From contig JBCCQH010000001.1 of NCBI GenBank assembly GCA_039024435.1, positions 62,001-126,000 of the forward strand: a stretch of 64,000 bases of DNA, read 5' to 3'. Positions 22,498 to 31,496 of this stretch are shown piece by piece (position 1 is the first letter of the stretch; every line of letters starts with the position of its first letter). The DNA is from JBCCQH01 sp039024435. GTDB taxonomy: Bacteria > Bacteroidota > Bacteroidia > J057 > JADKCL01. The position numbers and the translations under genes were made by a program. The notes below the pieces were generated by a model. It had not been told where the DNA came from and did not search any database. It saw nothing but the letters and a program-made list of their open reading frames with translations.

Positions 22498-25074
22498 GTG
22501 TCGGACAATTGTAAGCGCGGACGTAAAGTTATTGACAACGTGATCCTATTCGATCCTATTCGGGGTTCATTTCTTGGCACCAAGCTTGGGCTTTTTCGAG
22601 CCTACGCTTTGTTGATCGGAGGAATCGTAATCGCTCTCTATGTCCTCCGGGAGGACAATGCTTACGATCCTTTCTGGCTGCGTATCGTGGTGGGAGGGTT
22701 TAGTTTATCGGCGTTTGGGTTGAGCTTTGTCGGCCCTTTCTTCCGGCGCCACATCGATGCCGCCGTGCAGATCAGCAACTTTCTGACCCTGGTCTGGCTG
22801 GCGCTGCTCATGCGGACGAACAATTTTGCGGATGTCATGGTGAATGCCTATTCGCTGATGACCTTTTCCGCCCTGTTGCTCTACGCCGATGGGCGTCGCC
22901 TATTTTTGTATTCTGTGGGCAATATGGTCCTGCTGGTGGCCATTTCGGTGGGAGCAGAGAATCCGGAGTATGACATTGCTACGGCTCTGATTCTGAATGT
23001 TGCGGTACTGGTCGCGATCAACCTTGCGGTTCAGTTCCAACAATTTGGGCGTCGGAAACTGGAAAAGGGTCTGGACCAATCGACCACGATCCAAAATGTA
23101 GCTTTGGAAAGCAGTCGGGATGCGATTTTGCTGGTGGACGAAGGCGGAAACCTGCAAAAGGCCAATGCTTCGTTTTGTGAGCTCTGGGAAGTTCCGGGTC
23201 GCTGGGTCAAGGACAATCGCCAGCAGGAGATCTTGCGGCATTGTATGGACCGGGTTCACGACCCTGAATCATTTGCTGGGCATGTGGGTGGTTTGGGAAC
23301 CCCCCTGGAAGAAGGGGTGGCCATCGAGATCAGCATGCGCGATGGCCGGCAATTGGAGATGTACTGGATTCCATTGCAGGTAGGCACGGCGGAAATTGGG
23401 CGACTGTGGTTTTTTGGGGATATCACCGACCGGATACGCTTGAAAAACCAGTTGATTGCCTCGGAGCGTCGTTTGCGGCGCAACAATGAGCGCTTGATGG
23501 AATTTGCCCGGAGTACGGCGCTGGTGACGGGCGATCTCGATGCGGCGTTTTCGGAGATTGCCCAGGCTTCGGCGGAAATGCTGACCGTGGATACGGTGAG
23601 CATTTGGACCTTTTCCGATGACCGCAAGTCGATGGTCTGTCGCAAACTCTACCGCCGCAGTACCGATGCCTACGAGGCCGGGGTTCAGGTCCCGCTCAGT
23701 GAGCACCGCCAGTACATCGAAGAGTTGGAGCGGAGCCGGGCGTTGGTGGTCAGTGATACCCGGCGCAATCCGGCGACGGAAGCATTTTACGCCGGTTCCT
23801 ACACCGGGCGGGCCACGGCCCTGATCCACGCGCAGATCCGCTCCGCCGGGCAGATGGTGGGGATCATTTCCCTGGAAACGGCCGCTGGTCCCCGCATCTG
23901 GACGGTGGAGGACCAGAGTTACGTATATTCCATGGCCGATCTCGTGACCGCATCCATCGAAGGCAATGCGCGCCACCGAGCCCAGTTGCAATTGCAGAAT
24001 TCCGTAGCCATTCTCCAGGCGATTTTTGATCTTTCCGAAACTGGGATCATCGTCGAGGACAATGAGCACAACGTCCTTGAATACAATGAACTCTACCTGG
24101 AGACCTGGCACATGACCCGGGAGTTCATCGAAAACGCCCCCTACGAAGAGCAGATCGCCTGGTGCAAGTCCCTCACCGTCGACTCGAATCGGTACGCCGT
24201 GGGATTGGAACGCATCAAGAAGCGGCCCGACATGGAGTACGCCGGCATCATTGAGTTCAAAGACGGTCGTATCGTGGAGCGCTACTCCAAAGCGGTCAGT
24301 CTCGGGGGCAAGATTCGGGGTCGGGTTTGGTTTTACTTGGACATCACCGAGCGCAAACAAAAGGAGACCGAACTGATCAACCGAAATTTTGAGTTGGACA
24401 GCTTTGTCTACCGGGCCTCGCATGACCTCAAAGCGCCTCTGAATTCGATCATGGGGCTGATCGACATCATCCGGGGGGAGAAGGATGTGCAGCGCATCCT
24501 CAGTTACGTGGCGATGATGGACAAAAGCGTGAAGAAGCTGGACGAATTCATCAAACAATTGACGCAGTTTTCTCAGGATGCCCGGCTCAAAGTGGTACGG
24601 AAGCCGGTACAAATCCGGGAGTTTGTTCAGGAGATTGTCGGGGACCTTAGCTTTATGGACCAGGCCGCCCGGGTCGACATTCAACTGGACATCCAGCAAG
24701 TGGGCGAATTCCAGACCGACCCGGTGCGCTTGGCGATTGTGTTCAACAACATCATCTCGAATGCGATCAAGTACCAGGACGCCAAGAAGCCGAATCCGTA
24801 TTTGAAGGTGCAGATCTCTGCGAATGAGCATGCCGCCGAGTGCCGCTTCGAAGACAATGGGTTGGGCATCGACAACGAACACCTCGAGAAAGTTTTTGAT
24901 TTGTTTTTTCGAGCTTCGGTGCAAGCGACTGGTTCTGGACTGGGGCTGTACATTACCCACAATGCCGTCGAGAAGATGGGCGGTACGATTGAGGTCAAAT
25001 CGGAGCCGGGGATCGGGACGCTGTTTGCGATCCATATCCCGAACCGGTTGCTGGAAGGCGATGCGGTGGTGTGA
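22498..25074 (+). CDS. Membrane hybrid-input sensor histidine kinase (PAS-GAF-PAS)
   Basis: The 858-residue inner-membrane kinase starts with GTG (an in-frame ATG is lacking near the start). About six membrane helices occupy residues 32-182. A PAS domain follows (about 200-325, ending WFFGDITDRIRLKNQL), then a GAF domain (about 345-490), a second PAS (about 500-620, ending WFYLDITERKQKETEL), HisKA (SHDLKAPLNSIMGLID, phospho-acceptor His642), and HATPase_c (NNIISNAIKYQ, ENDGLGID-like EDNGLGIDNEH, GSGLGLYITHNAV). It autophosphorylates in response to an unknown signal; no response regulator gene is adjacent, so it is an orphan here. The DLKAPLNSI H-box is the form typical of Bacteroidota kinases. 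Confidence 0.93.
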   Translation: MSDNCKRGRKVIDNVILFDPIRGSFLGTKLGLFRAYALLIGGIVIALYVLREDNAYDPFWLRIVVGGFSLSAFGLSFVGPFFRRHIDAAVQISNFLTLVWLALLMRTNNFADVMVNAYSLMTFSALLLYADGRRLFLYSVGNMVLLVAISVGAENPEYDIATALILNVAVLVAINLAVQFQQFGRRKLEKGLDQSTTIQNVALESSRDAILLVDEGGNLQKANASFCELWEVPGRWVKDNRQQEILRHCMDRVHDPESFAGHVGGLGTPLEEGVAIEISMRDGRQLEMYWIPLQVGTAEIGRLWFFGDITDRIRLKNQLIASERRLRRNNERLMEFARSTALVTGDLDAAFSEIAQASAEMLTVDTVSIWTFSDDRKSMVCRKLYRRSTDAYEAGVQVPLSEHRQYIEELERSRALVVSDTRRNPATEAFYAGSYTGRATALIHAQIRSAGQMVGIISLETAAGPRIWTVEDQSYVYSMADLVTASIEGNARHRAQLQLQNSVAILQAIFDLSETGIIVEDNEHNVLEYNELYLETWHMTREFIENAPYEEQIAWCKSLTVDSNRYAVGLERIKKRPDMEYAGIIEFKDGRIVERYSKAVSLGGKIRGRVWFYLDITERKQKETELINRNFELDSFVYRASHDLKAPLNSIMGLIDIIRGEKDVQRILSYVAMMDKSVKKLDEFIKQLTQFSQDARLKVVRKPVQIREFVQEIVGDLSFMDQAARVDIQLDIQQVGEFQTDPVRLAIVFNNIISNAIKYQDAKKPNPYLKVQISANEHAAECRFEDNGLGIDNEHLEKVFDLFFRASVQATGSGLGLYITHNAVEKMGGTIEVKSEPGIGTLFAIHIPNRLLEGDAVV

Positions 25075-25154
25075 ACCGAGAAATCACTGCGTTGACAATG
25101 TTCGATTTTGATTAATCTGAAACTTGGACCGCAAATACGGGACTTGTTACCGCA

Positions 25155-25640
25155 CTACTCAGCGAGCAATTCTGCTTTTCGTTTGCACCGCTGGATGGCG
25201 GCTCCGTAGTGTTGCACATCCCCTTCAATCAACGAGTAGCGAATGCCCGTTTTGTAAGCGGCGATGGCTTCCGAAAATCGGGTGCGCAACTCCAGAGAAA
25301 TTCCGTGTTCAAATGCGAGGATGTCTTTTCGGACTCCCGGAATCTCCGCGGCCTGCTCCACGAGCGCATCCAATGCATCGTGCTTGCCCAAAGAGTTGAG
25401 GAGAATTGCCCGGTTCATATACGTACTGGGAAATTCTGGAGCTTTTTCGATGGCCAGAAGGTAATTCTTCTCCGCCAATTGGTACTGCCCCAGTCCGGCG
25501 TGGAGCCAGCCTTTGTGGTTGTAAGCCGGTCCAAAATCGGGATAGGTGCGCAAACAATCATCGATCAATTCCAGGGCGGGATGCAGTTGTTGGGCCTGGA
25601 TGTGGGCATCGATTTGGAGCAGGTACTCGTGTTCGGTCAT
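25155..25640 (-). CDS. TPR-repeat protein
   Basis: A 161-residue soluble protein made of three to four TPR-like helix pairs: AYNHKGWLHAGLGQYQLAEK and STYMNRAILLNSLGKHDALD are the clearest. TPRs mediate protein-protein contacts. The ATG overlaps the stop of the WG-repeat gene (ATGA), so it is the third and last gene of a coupled operon with the WG-repeat lipoprotein and the glycine-zipper protein. A scaffold or accessory role for those is likely but unproven. Confidence 0.85.
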   Translation of the reverse strand: MTEHEYLLQIDAHIQAQQLHPALELIDDCLRTYPDFGPAYNHKGWLHAGLGQYQLAEKNYLLAIEKAPEFPSTYMNRAILLNSLGKHDALDALVEQAAEIPGVRKDILAFEHGISLELRTRFSEAIAAYKTGIRYSLIEGDVQHYGAAIQRCKRKAELLAE

Positions 25641-26749
25641 GGAAGCAACTCATTGAGGTTTACGGGATCGCCATTCAGGTCGATAAATTCCGATTGTCCA
25701 TCGGATTTTTGTACGCGGGCCATGGTCTGTCCCCGCAAGCGAAAATAAGAACTTGCGTAGGTGTAAAGGTGGCCGTCAGTTGGGTTTCCCCGTTGATCGA
25801 GGTAACGCCACTGGCCGTTTTTTTGGACACTGGCCCGTCCTTGGGAGAAGCTGTGGGCCAGGGAAAAAGGACCTTCGGGGAGCATCTGACCTTGGGGATT
25901 GATGAATTGATACTTTTGGGGGGCGGTCTGGATCAGGCCCCAACCTTGAGAAAAGGCCATCGCCGATTCATACCCGCGACTGCGGGAAAACAACGTTCCT
26001 TTGCGGGGCAATTGTTTTTTGCCTTGGGGATTCAAGTAGTGCCAGCCATCTTTGGGGGAAAGGGCCGGGGCGAGGCCCTCCCGATAAGGACCGATGATTT
26101 CACAGTTGGTCCGGGCGATCAATTCTCCTTTTTGGTTGATGGTGCTCCACCCGGTTCGGTCGACTTCTTGCACCCGGGCGATGCCCTCGGAAAAGCCGAG
26201 GGCCTGCGCGAAGCGTGGTGGAATGGTCCACTGGCCACTGGTATCAATGAACCCCCATTGCTGTCCATCGAAGGCGGGCACAGTGCCTTCACTGAATCCC
26301 CGAAAATCATCGCCGCCCAGTTGGGCAAATTTCGGAGCAATGCGGAAGTCGCCCCGTGGGTCAATTGCCCCCCAATAATTTCCTTGGCGCACCAGGGCCA
26401 CTCCCTCCCGAAACGGATAAGCCACTTCAAATTGTGGAGAAATGGCCATCTCCTTTTGTCGGGTGATTTCGGGAAAGTTGTGGCCCGACCAGCGCGATGG
26501 CCGCACCGATTGATAGCCTTTTGCCTTCCAGTAACCGGTCAGCCCAGTCGCGACGTCCCGGATCGGCACCAGAATGTCGTATCCGGGATAAGGAAAGTCA
26601 GTCAGATCGGGAAGTGGATCGGTGGCCATGTCTAAATTCGTCGGGTTGGAATGAGGAGCGGGGTTTTCCGATGGCGAGGGGGAGGTACACCCCAAGATCA
26701 GCCAGGCGCATCCCCAAATGAGCCGGGCGCAGAGTTTAATCCCGTCCAT
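25637..26749 (-). CDS. WG-repeat lipoprotein
   Basis: The 370-residue product has a lipoprotein signal (IWGCAWLILGC; lipidated Cys in LGC). The mature part contains about six WG (WG_beta_rep) repeats with the pattern F-x-E-G-x-A-x-x-x-x-x-x-x-W-G-x-I-D-x-x-G, for example FREGVALVRQGNYWGAID and FSEGTVPAFDGQQWGFID. WG-repeat proteins are common on Bacteroidota surfaces and probably form beta-propeller-like binding modules. The ATG at 26749 was chosen because it gives the signal peptide and overlaps the upstream stop by 14 bases, as expected for a coupled operon. The anchor could place it in the inner or outer membrane. Confidence 0.88.
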   Translation of the reverse strand: MDGIKLCARLIWGCAWLILGCTSPSPSENPAPHSNPTNLDMATDPLPDLTDFPYPGYDILVPIRDVATGLTGYWKAKGYQSVRPSRWSGHNFPEITRQKEMAISPQFEVAYPFREGVALVRQGNYWGAIDPRGDFRIAPKFAQLGGDDFRGFSEGTVPAFDGQQWGFIDTSGQWTIPPRFAQALGFSEGIARVQEVDRTGWSTINQKGELIARTNCEIIGPYREGLAPALSPKDGWHYLNPQGKKQLPRKGTLFSRSRGYESAMAFSQGWGLIQTAPQKYQFINPQGQMLPEGPFSLAHSFSQGRASVQKNGQWRYLDQRGNPTDGHLYTYASSYFRLRGQTMARVQKSDGQSEFIDLNGDPVNLNELLP

Positions 26750-27818
26750 CGTACCGGTTTGCTCCCCAAGGGTTGCCGCCTCCCCAGCCGCCGTTCTGCC
26801 ACGAGGTCTGTTCGGCGTCGAGAGCAAGATAATTCAATCCCCCGGCGTAATTGCTGGCACCGTAGAAGTGTACACTCGGGAACAAGCTGTGTCGGATCAT
26901 CCGGCGGTTGATGCGACCGTCGGCATACACCCGTAGTCCCACCTCCGTCCAAATGGGCGGGAAACTGATTGCGGCCGAAGCGGCTTTTTCTCCGGTCGCT
27001 CCTCCCAGCCAGGATCCAAACAGGCTCCCGCCGATGGCCCCGATGGCCCCGCCGATGGCCGTTCCAATTCCGGGAGCGATCATGGTTCCAATCGCCGCCC
27101 CACCTTTGGCCCCGGCCCAGGCTCCCACCCCGGCACCGATTCCCTTTCCGGCGTATTCGCCGACGACTTCGTGAGAGACCGTTCGCGCGCCCACCAGTTG
27201 TTTGACCTCAACGAACTCTACGCCGCCTTCTACGGACCGAGAAGTCTTGCGGTCGGTGGGGTATTGCTGCGACTGAAGACCGAACTGGCTGATTCCGCGG
27301 GTAATTTGTACCGGATGGTGATCCACGTTGTCGATGGTTTTTCCATCGCTCGTGGTGACGGTAGCCCCGACGTGATTGGAAAATCGGAAATCGGCTTGGT
27401 TGATGTAGGACTCGTTGATCTTGTTGGGAGGCTGTTTGTCTGGCACCCCAACCACCGGCATGCGTCCGGCGGGGGAATTGGGATGAATCCAGCTCACGGA
27501 GCACGCCACCCCAAAGATTTTTTGCGAACCGCCTCCTTGATGGAGGGATTGTGTGTCTTGCGGCTGCGCATTGGGGTTGCCTTGCCGTTGCACCGGTGCT
27601 GTATTTGTGGGAAAATTATTCGGCGAGTTGTCGCTCCTGAGTCCATCGGCGGCGGCTTTTGCTTGCATGGGAATGTTGCCGGGATGATCCTCTGCCGATG
27701 ACGCAGCCAACTGAAAACTGGGCGCCGCAAAGGACTGGCCTCCGATTTCGTGGGAAAGGTTGCTTTCCGCGGCTCCATGCTGGAACTGATCTTGTTTGTT
27801 GGTTTGTGGAGTATGCAT
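26736..27818 (-). CDS. Glycine-zipper protein with injection-cargo-like N-terminus
   Basis: The 360-residue product has no signal peptide. The N-terminus is polar and disordered (Gln, Asn, Ser, Pro rich) and contains the motif SFQLAASSAED and, further on, APVQRQGNP. This style of leader (xFQLxASxxxx, PVQRQ) is seen in DUF4157-type and other proteins linked to extracellular contractile injection systems in Bacteroidota. Residues about 215-275 form a glycine zipper (GKGIGAGVGAWAGAKGGAAI and following), which could insert in membranes. The C-terminal 80 residues are unassigned, ending in a Gly/Trp/Asn-rich tail. It starts the operon with the WG-repeat lipoprotein and TPR protein. A secreted pore-forming or membrane-active cargo is possible; no toxin domain was identified. 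Confidence 0.72.
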   Translation of the reverse strand: MHTPQTNKQDQFQHGAAESNLSHEIGGQSFAAPSFQLAASSAEDHPGNIPMQAKAAADGLRSDNSPNNFPTNTAPVQRQGNPNAQPQDTQSLHQGGGSQKIFGVACSVSWIHPNSPAGRMPVVGVPDKQPPNKINESYINQADFRFSNHVGATVTTSDGKTIDNVDHHPVQITRGISQFGLQSQQYPTDRKTSRSVEGGVEFVEVKQLVGARTVSHEVVGEYAGKGIGAGVGAWAGAKGGAAIGTMIAPGIGTAIGGAIGAIGGSLFGSWLGGATGEKAASAAISFPPIWTEVGLRVYADGRINRRMIRHSLFPSVHFYGASNYAGGLNYLALDAEQTSWQNGGWGGGNPWGANRYDGRD

Positions 27819-28257
27819 ATTTCACTGCGTTGGTCGGTCAACGCGAAAATATGATGAACTCAGATCAATGGCAAAGCAGGTTGGGTTTTTTCGATGAATT
27901 GGCGGGTCATTTTTCCAAGGTGGATGAGTTCATAAGTCCCATCCTCCCGGCTCCTGCTTTGTGGCTGGGCTCGCAGGCTGCGCAAGAAAGGTGGCCGGCC
28001 ACCGGGCAATGCTTTCTGAGATTGCGGGTTTGGGAAATTCAGTTGCGATAGCTAGCCCAGCCCTTTCCGCTTGCGACCAGATTAGACATCGTCAACGCAC
28101 AAAGTGTTCTGCATCGATTTTGGTGGGGCCGACTTTCGCCCTCCACCCGGCGAAAACCGACTTTCACCCGCCCTTATCCGCCACCTCGCGCAAAAATTCG
28201 ATATTTTCGTGTACTGTTTTCAATGAAGCGAGCAAAACTTATCGATAATATAACAAC
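27819..28257. other. Intergenic region between divergent genes
   Basis: Nothing convincing is encoded. A plus-strand frame from an ATG at 27853 yields 65 residues ending in random-looking sequence, with no family features. The last 60 bases are AT-rich and probably hold the promoter of the prohibitin-family gene. Confidence 0.5.
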
Positions 28258-29073
28258 ATGAAAAATCAACGTTTGACCATTTTTGCGATCGCAGCAGTGG
28301 TCCTGCTGATCTTGATCGTGGCCCTGAGTTCATCTATGTTCATTACCATCCCTGCGGGGCACAGTGGCGTCATCTTTCGGAAGTTTGGCGGTGGGCTGGA
28401 CCTGGAAAAGACCTTTGGCCAGGGCTTTCACACCATTGCCCCCTGGAACACGATGCACATCTACGACACCCGCATCCAGGAAAAAACCGAAGAAATGGAC
28501 GTCCTGGCGGAAAATGGACTGTCGATCCACGTCGATCTTTCCTTCCGTTACCGTGCGGTTCCCAACCAGGTCGGGTTGCTGCACAATGAAATCGGCCCGG
28601 AATTTGCCAGCAAGATTGTCGTTCCGGAATTGCGTTCGGCTACCCGGAAGGTCATCGGTGAGTACCTCCCCGAAGAGCTCTATTCGACCAAGCGGGAAGC
28701 CATTCAGACTGAGATCTACGAGACCACCGAGCGCAACCTTCAACCCAAGCACGTTCACCTCGACGCGGTCCTGATCCGTTCGGTCAACCTGCCGGCAACC
28801 ATCAAAAACGCCATCGAACGCAAGCTGGAGCAACAACAGCAGCGGGACGAATACGAATTCCGCATCCAAAAGGAACAGAAGGAAGCCGAACGAAAAAAGA
28901 TTGAAGCCCAGGGGATCAAGGATTTCCAGGATATTGTATCCGACGGTATCTCCGAGCGCTACCTCAAGTGGAAAGGAATCGAGGCGACCCAAGAGCTCGC
29001 CAATTCCTCCAACAGCAAAATTGTGATTATCGGTGGCGATGACGGCCTCCCGGTGATCCTCAACAACAACTGA
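28258..29073 (+). CDS. Prohibitin-family SPFH membrane protein
   Basis: The 271-residue product has an N-terminal membrane anchor (about residues 8-30, IAAVVLLILIVALSS). An SPFH/prohibitin domain follows: ITIPAGHSGVIFRKFGG, the GFHTIAPWNTMHIYDTRIQE stretch, VDLSFRYRAVPNQVG, and VVPELRSATRKVIGEY. A long charged coiled coil comes next (about 185-230, QQQQRDEYEFRIQKEQKEAE). Prohibitins form ring-like oligomers at membranes and often control FtsH proteolysis; that role is family knowledge. The gene stands alone with a strong terminator just downstream. Confidence 0.93.
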   Translation: MKNQRLTIFAIAAVVLLILIVALSSSMFITIPAGHSGVIFRKFGGGLDLEKTFGQGFHTIAPWNTMHIYDTRIQEKTEEMDVLAENGLSIHVDLSFRYRAVPNQVGLLHNEIGPEFASKIVVPELRSATRKVIGEYLPEELYSTKREAIQTEIYETTERNLQPKHVHLDAVLIRSVNLPATIKNAIERKLEQQQQRDEYEFRIQKEQKEAERKKIEAQGIKDFQDIVSDGISERYLKWKGIEATQELANSSNSKIVIIGGDDGLPVILNNN

Positions 29074-29098
29074 TTTACCCCCGCGCTACCGCGGACTG

Positions 29099-29144
29099 CA
29101 CCCCGGGAACTTTTCCACAAGGAGCTTCCCGGGGTGTTTTTTTT
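29099..29144 (+). terminator. Strong intrinsic terminator after prohibitin gene
   Basis: An 11-base perfect stem (CACCCCGGGAA and TTCCCGGGGTG) encloses a 16-base loop and is followed by eight T residues. It lies 26 bases after the stop at 29073. Confidence 0.92.
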
Positions 29145-29381
29145 GCCATAAATTCCTATCTTCATCACCAAATCAATCGGCAGAAGTCTTCACTCTTTCG
29201 TTTTACTACTACCTGGTGAGCATTTCGCCGCGCTTCCTGTCTAAAGCCCACTTTTGTCCCGTACCTTTTCCGCAAGCGGAAAAACGCCTTACCGATGCTT
29301 GACCTGCAATCGGGCTGGATCTTTCCCTTGCGCATCGCGTGCGAAATGGATTAATCCTGGTTTTACTCAACCCCATTGAAA

Positions 29382-30149
29382 ATGAAAAAGATTACTCTTT
29401 TTGCGGTAATCGCAGTTGCCGTATGCGCATTTGGCTGCACCAAACAACCACCCACCGAGACAATTTCTGATTTCAGTCCCCTGAGGATCAATAACTTTGC
29501 CCTCTGTGACGGCAACCAGCTTGAGAGTGGCACCCTGCAATACACTTTCTACCGCAATATGCAGGACTGGATGAACGGCACCAATGTCCTGCTTTCCGGA
29601 TCGGCCGAGTTTCCCGTCGATCTCTACCTTGAAGAGCTGGTAGACGGCGAGACCTACTACTATGATATGACGGTAAGTGGAAGTGACAACTGGTTTGGCG
29701 GAAATATTTTCGCCAAAACGGAAGCAAATTTTTCCATGACCTACCGCGCCACGGGCAATAATACCATGGTTCCCAAACTTTACAACGGGGCCACGGACCT
29801 CCTGGGCGATTACCAGCTTACCGACATCATCGCCGCCGGAATCTCTTTCTGGAACGATGCAGACGACTGCTTGAAGGACAATTTCATTACGATCAGCAAA
29901 GACTTCAGCATGACGGTGAGCGAAGGCAGCGACATCTGCGCCGGCGCCGCGGCGACCGAAGGACACGAGTTCTATTATGCCAATTGCCTGAGCAGCAATG
30001 AAGAGACCCTGGAATCTTTCGAATCGGACTGGTTGGGTGAATCCAGCCACGAATCCATTGTCTTTGACCAGGTATCGGGACTGTCGCGCCTCACGCTGAC
30101 ACAACTGTTCAACGGTGGTTCGACTGAGTTCGTTTACATCCGCCAATGA
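29382..30149 (+). CDS. Lipoprotein of unknown function
   Basis: The 255-residue product has a textbook lipoprotein signal (MKKITLFAVIAVAVCAFGC, Cys in the AFGC lipobox). The mature part is acidic, beta-rich and has several cysteines (ALCDGNQ, DDCLKDN, SDICAGA, ANCLSSN). The repeated YYYDMTV/FYYANCL style resembles lipocalin-like outer-membrane lipoproteins of Bacteroidota, but no family can be assigned with confidence. An ATG two codons after a TTG at 29376 was taken as the start. It is probably monocistronic: the previous gene ends in a terminator and the next gene is convergent. Confidence 0.8.
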   Translation: MKKITLFAVIAVAVCAFGCTKQPPTETISDFSPLRINNFALCDGNQLESGTLQYTFYRNMQDWMNGTNVLLSGSAEFPVDLYLEELVDGETYYYDMTVSGSDNWFGGNIFAKTEANFSMTYRATGNNTMVPKLYNGATDLLGDYQLTDIIAAGISFWNDADDCLKDNFITISKDFSMTVSEGSDICAGAAATEGHEFYYANCLSSNEETLESFESDWLGESSHESIVFDQVSGLSRLTLTQLFNGGSTEFVYIRQ

Positions 30150-30254
30150 TCCACGGGGCCATTGGGCCGCCAAAATCGGCTTTGAGAGACAAAAAAATCT
30201 GCGATAGCAAATTTCACAAACCAATTTTAAACAGCCTCTTAGCTCTTTGATCAT

Positions 30255-30305
30255 CGGTCCCGCAGAACTGTATCGGAAGGTCAGTTTCGGGACCGCTCCT
30301 TTTTG
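30255..30305. terminator. Possible terminator between convergent genes
   Basis: Arms CGGTCCCG and CGGGACCG are separated by 25 bases and followed on the plus strand by CTCCTTTTT. The hairpin lies between the lipoprotein gene (ends 30149) and the convergent flavoprotein gene (ends 30333). The long loop lowers confidence. Confidence 0.45.
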
Positions 30306-30332
30306 GGGCGGATCTTTACCGCCGGTTTCCGT

Positions 30333-31484
30333 TCAAAAGACCTTGCGCATGAGCCAGCGCACAGGACCGCGGGCATTTGCGCGGGCGACCAGCCAATTCA
30401 TCAGCCACTTGCGTTGCCCGAGCAGCCGCTGGGCGCGGTACTTGTTGCGTAGATCCCGCCACAGCCGTCCATAAACGTGGGCATCGTAGAGGCCCAGTTT
30501 TTCCGCACTGAGGTCATTCGCGGCAAAGGCAGCCAGGGCCATTTCGGCGGCCAGTTTTCCACTCAACATTGCATTGCCGATTCCCTCGCCGGTTGCCGGT
30601 TCGATGAGGGAGGCCGCGTCTCCGCACAGCAGGAAACCGTCGCCACTCATGGGCACTTTGCGTGATCCCATCGGCAGACCGAATCCGGCCACTTTACCTT
30701 CCAGTCTCGCTCCGGCAAAGCGGTCGGCCAGCCCCGGTGACTGGGCAGTAATCTCGGGCAATGCCTCGCGCAGGGCGATCCCTTGGGCGCGGGCATCTCG
30801 GCTCAACATCCCAAAACCGACGTTGGCGCGGTTTTCCGGCAAAGGAAAAATCCAGAAATATCCGGGCAACCATCCATCGAGAAAATGAATTTCCATACGG
30901 GTGGGATCGAGTTCCTGAATGTTCCGGTAGTAAGCACGCACCGCCGCGCAATGGTGGTCCGGCGCCATTCGGAAATCGGTGAGTTGCCGGGCGGTGATGC
31001 CATTGGCCCCATCACACCCGATGATCAGGCGCGCGTGGAGATCGCCTTGCGGCAGCGCAATCTGCCAGCCCGTCTCCGTCCGTGCAATCGCGCGGGCTTT
31101 TTGCCCGAAAAAAGCGTCCGGCTGGGCTTCCCGCAGGGCAAGTTCCTGCAAAAAATGGTCAAAATCCAAGCGGGCGCTGCAATAGCCCCGCGTGTGGAAG
31201 CGGTAATCAAAATTGAGTTGATTGGGGGCCACGACCCGGCAGGAAGCGATTTCGACTTTTTGGGGAAATGCCCGCAGTGCCGCGGCATACTTGGGCGAAA
31301 GCGTGTGCAATACTTGCTCACAGCGCGCGGGAATGGCATCGCCACAGACCTTGTCCCGGGGAAACCCCGCCCGATCAATCAGAGCAACCCGCAAGCCGGA
31401 GCGTCTCAGGGTGAGGGCGGCCGTGGCCCCCGCCGGACCCGCCCCGATGATGGCGATGTCAAATATGGAGTCCTGTCCAGACAT
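30333..31484 (-). CDS. FAD-dependent geranylgeranyl-reductase-family oxidoreductase
   Basis: The 383-residue flavoprotein has the Rossmann motif IIGAGPAGATAALTL with the following acidic residue in VALIDRAGFPRDKVCGD; the DKxCGD motif is typical of the GGR family. A second FAD motif, GFLLCGDAASLIEPATGEGI, lies near residue 290. Members reduce isoprenoid double bonds or act as aromatic-ring oxygenases or halogenases; the substrate is undetermined. It follows the MORN gene by 12 bases on the same strand, so the two are probably co-transcribed. Confidence 0.9.
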   Translation of the reverse strand: MSGQDSIFDIAIIGAGPAGATAALTLRRSGLRVALIDRAGFPRDKVCGDAIPARCEQVLHTLSPKYAAALRAFPQKVEIASCRVVAPNQLNFDYRFHTRGYCSARLDFDHFLQELALREAQPDAFFGQKARAIARTETGWQIALPQGDLHARLIIGCDGANGITARQLTDFRMAPDHHCAAVRAYYRNIQELDPTRMEIHFLDGWLPGYFWIFPLPENRANVGFGMLSRDARAQGIALREALPEITAQSPGLADRFAGARLEGKVAGFGLPMGSRKVPMSGDGFLLCGDAASLIEPATGEGIGNAMLSGKLAAEMALAAFAANDLSAEKLGLYDAHVYGRLWRDLRNKYRAQRLLGQRKWLMNWLVARANARGPVRWLMRKVF

Positions 31485-31496
31485 GCGCCCGCCCGC

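Noticed and set aside
23269..25035. Long minus-strand frame opposite the sensor kinase
   Set aside because: It has no recognisable domains, while the plus-strand frame has complete PAS, GAF, HisKA and HATPase motifs.
27853..28051. Small plus-strand frame of 65 codons upstream of the prohibitin gene
   Set aside because: The C-terminal half is random-looking, there is no conserved motif, and it is not linked to neighbours.
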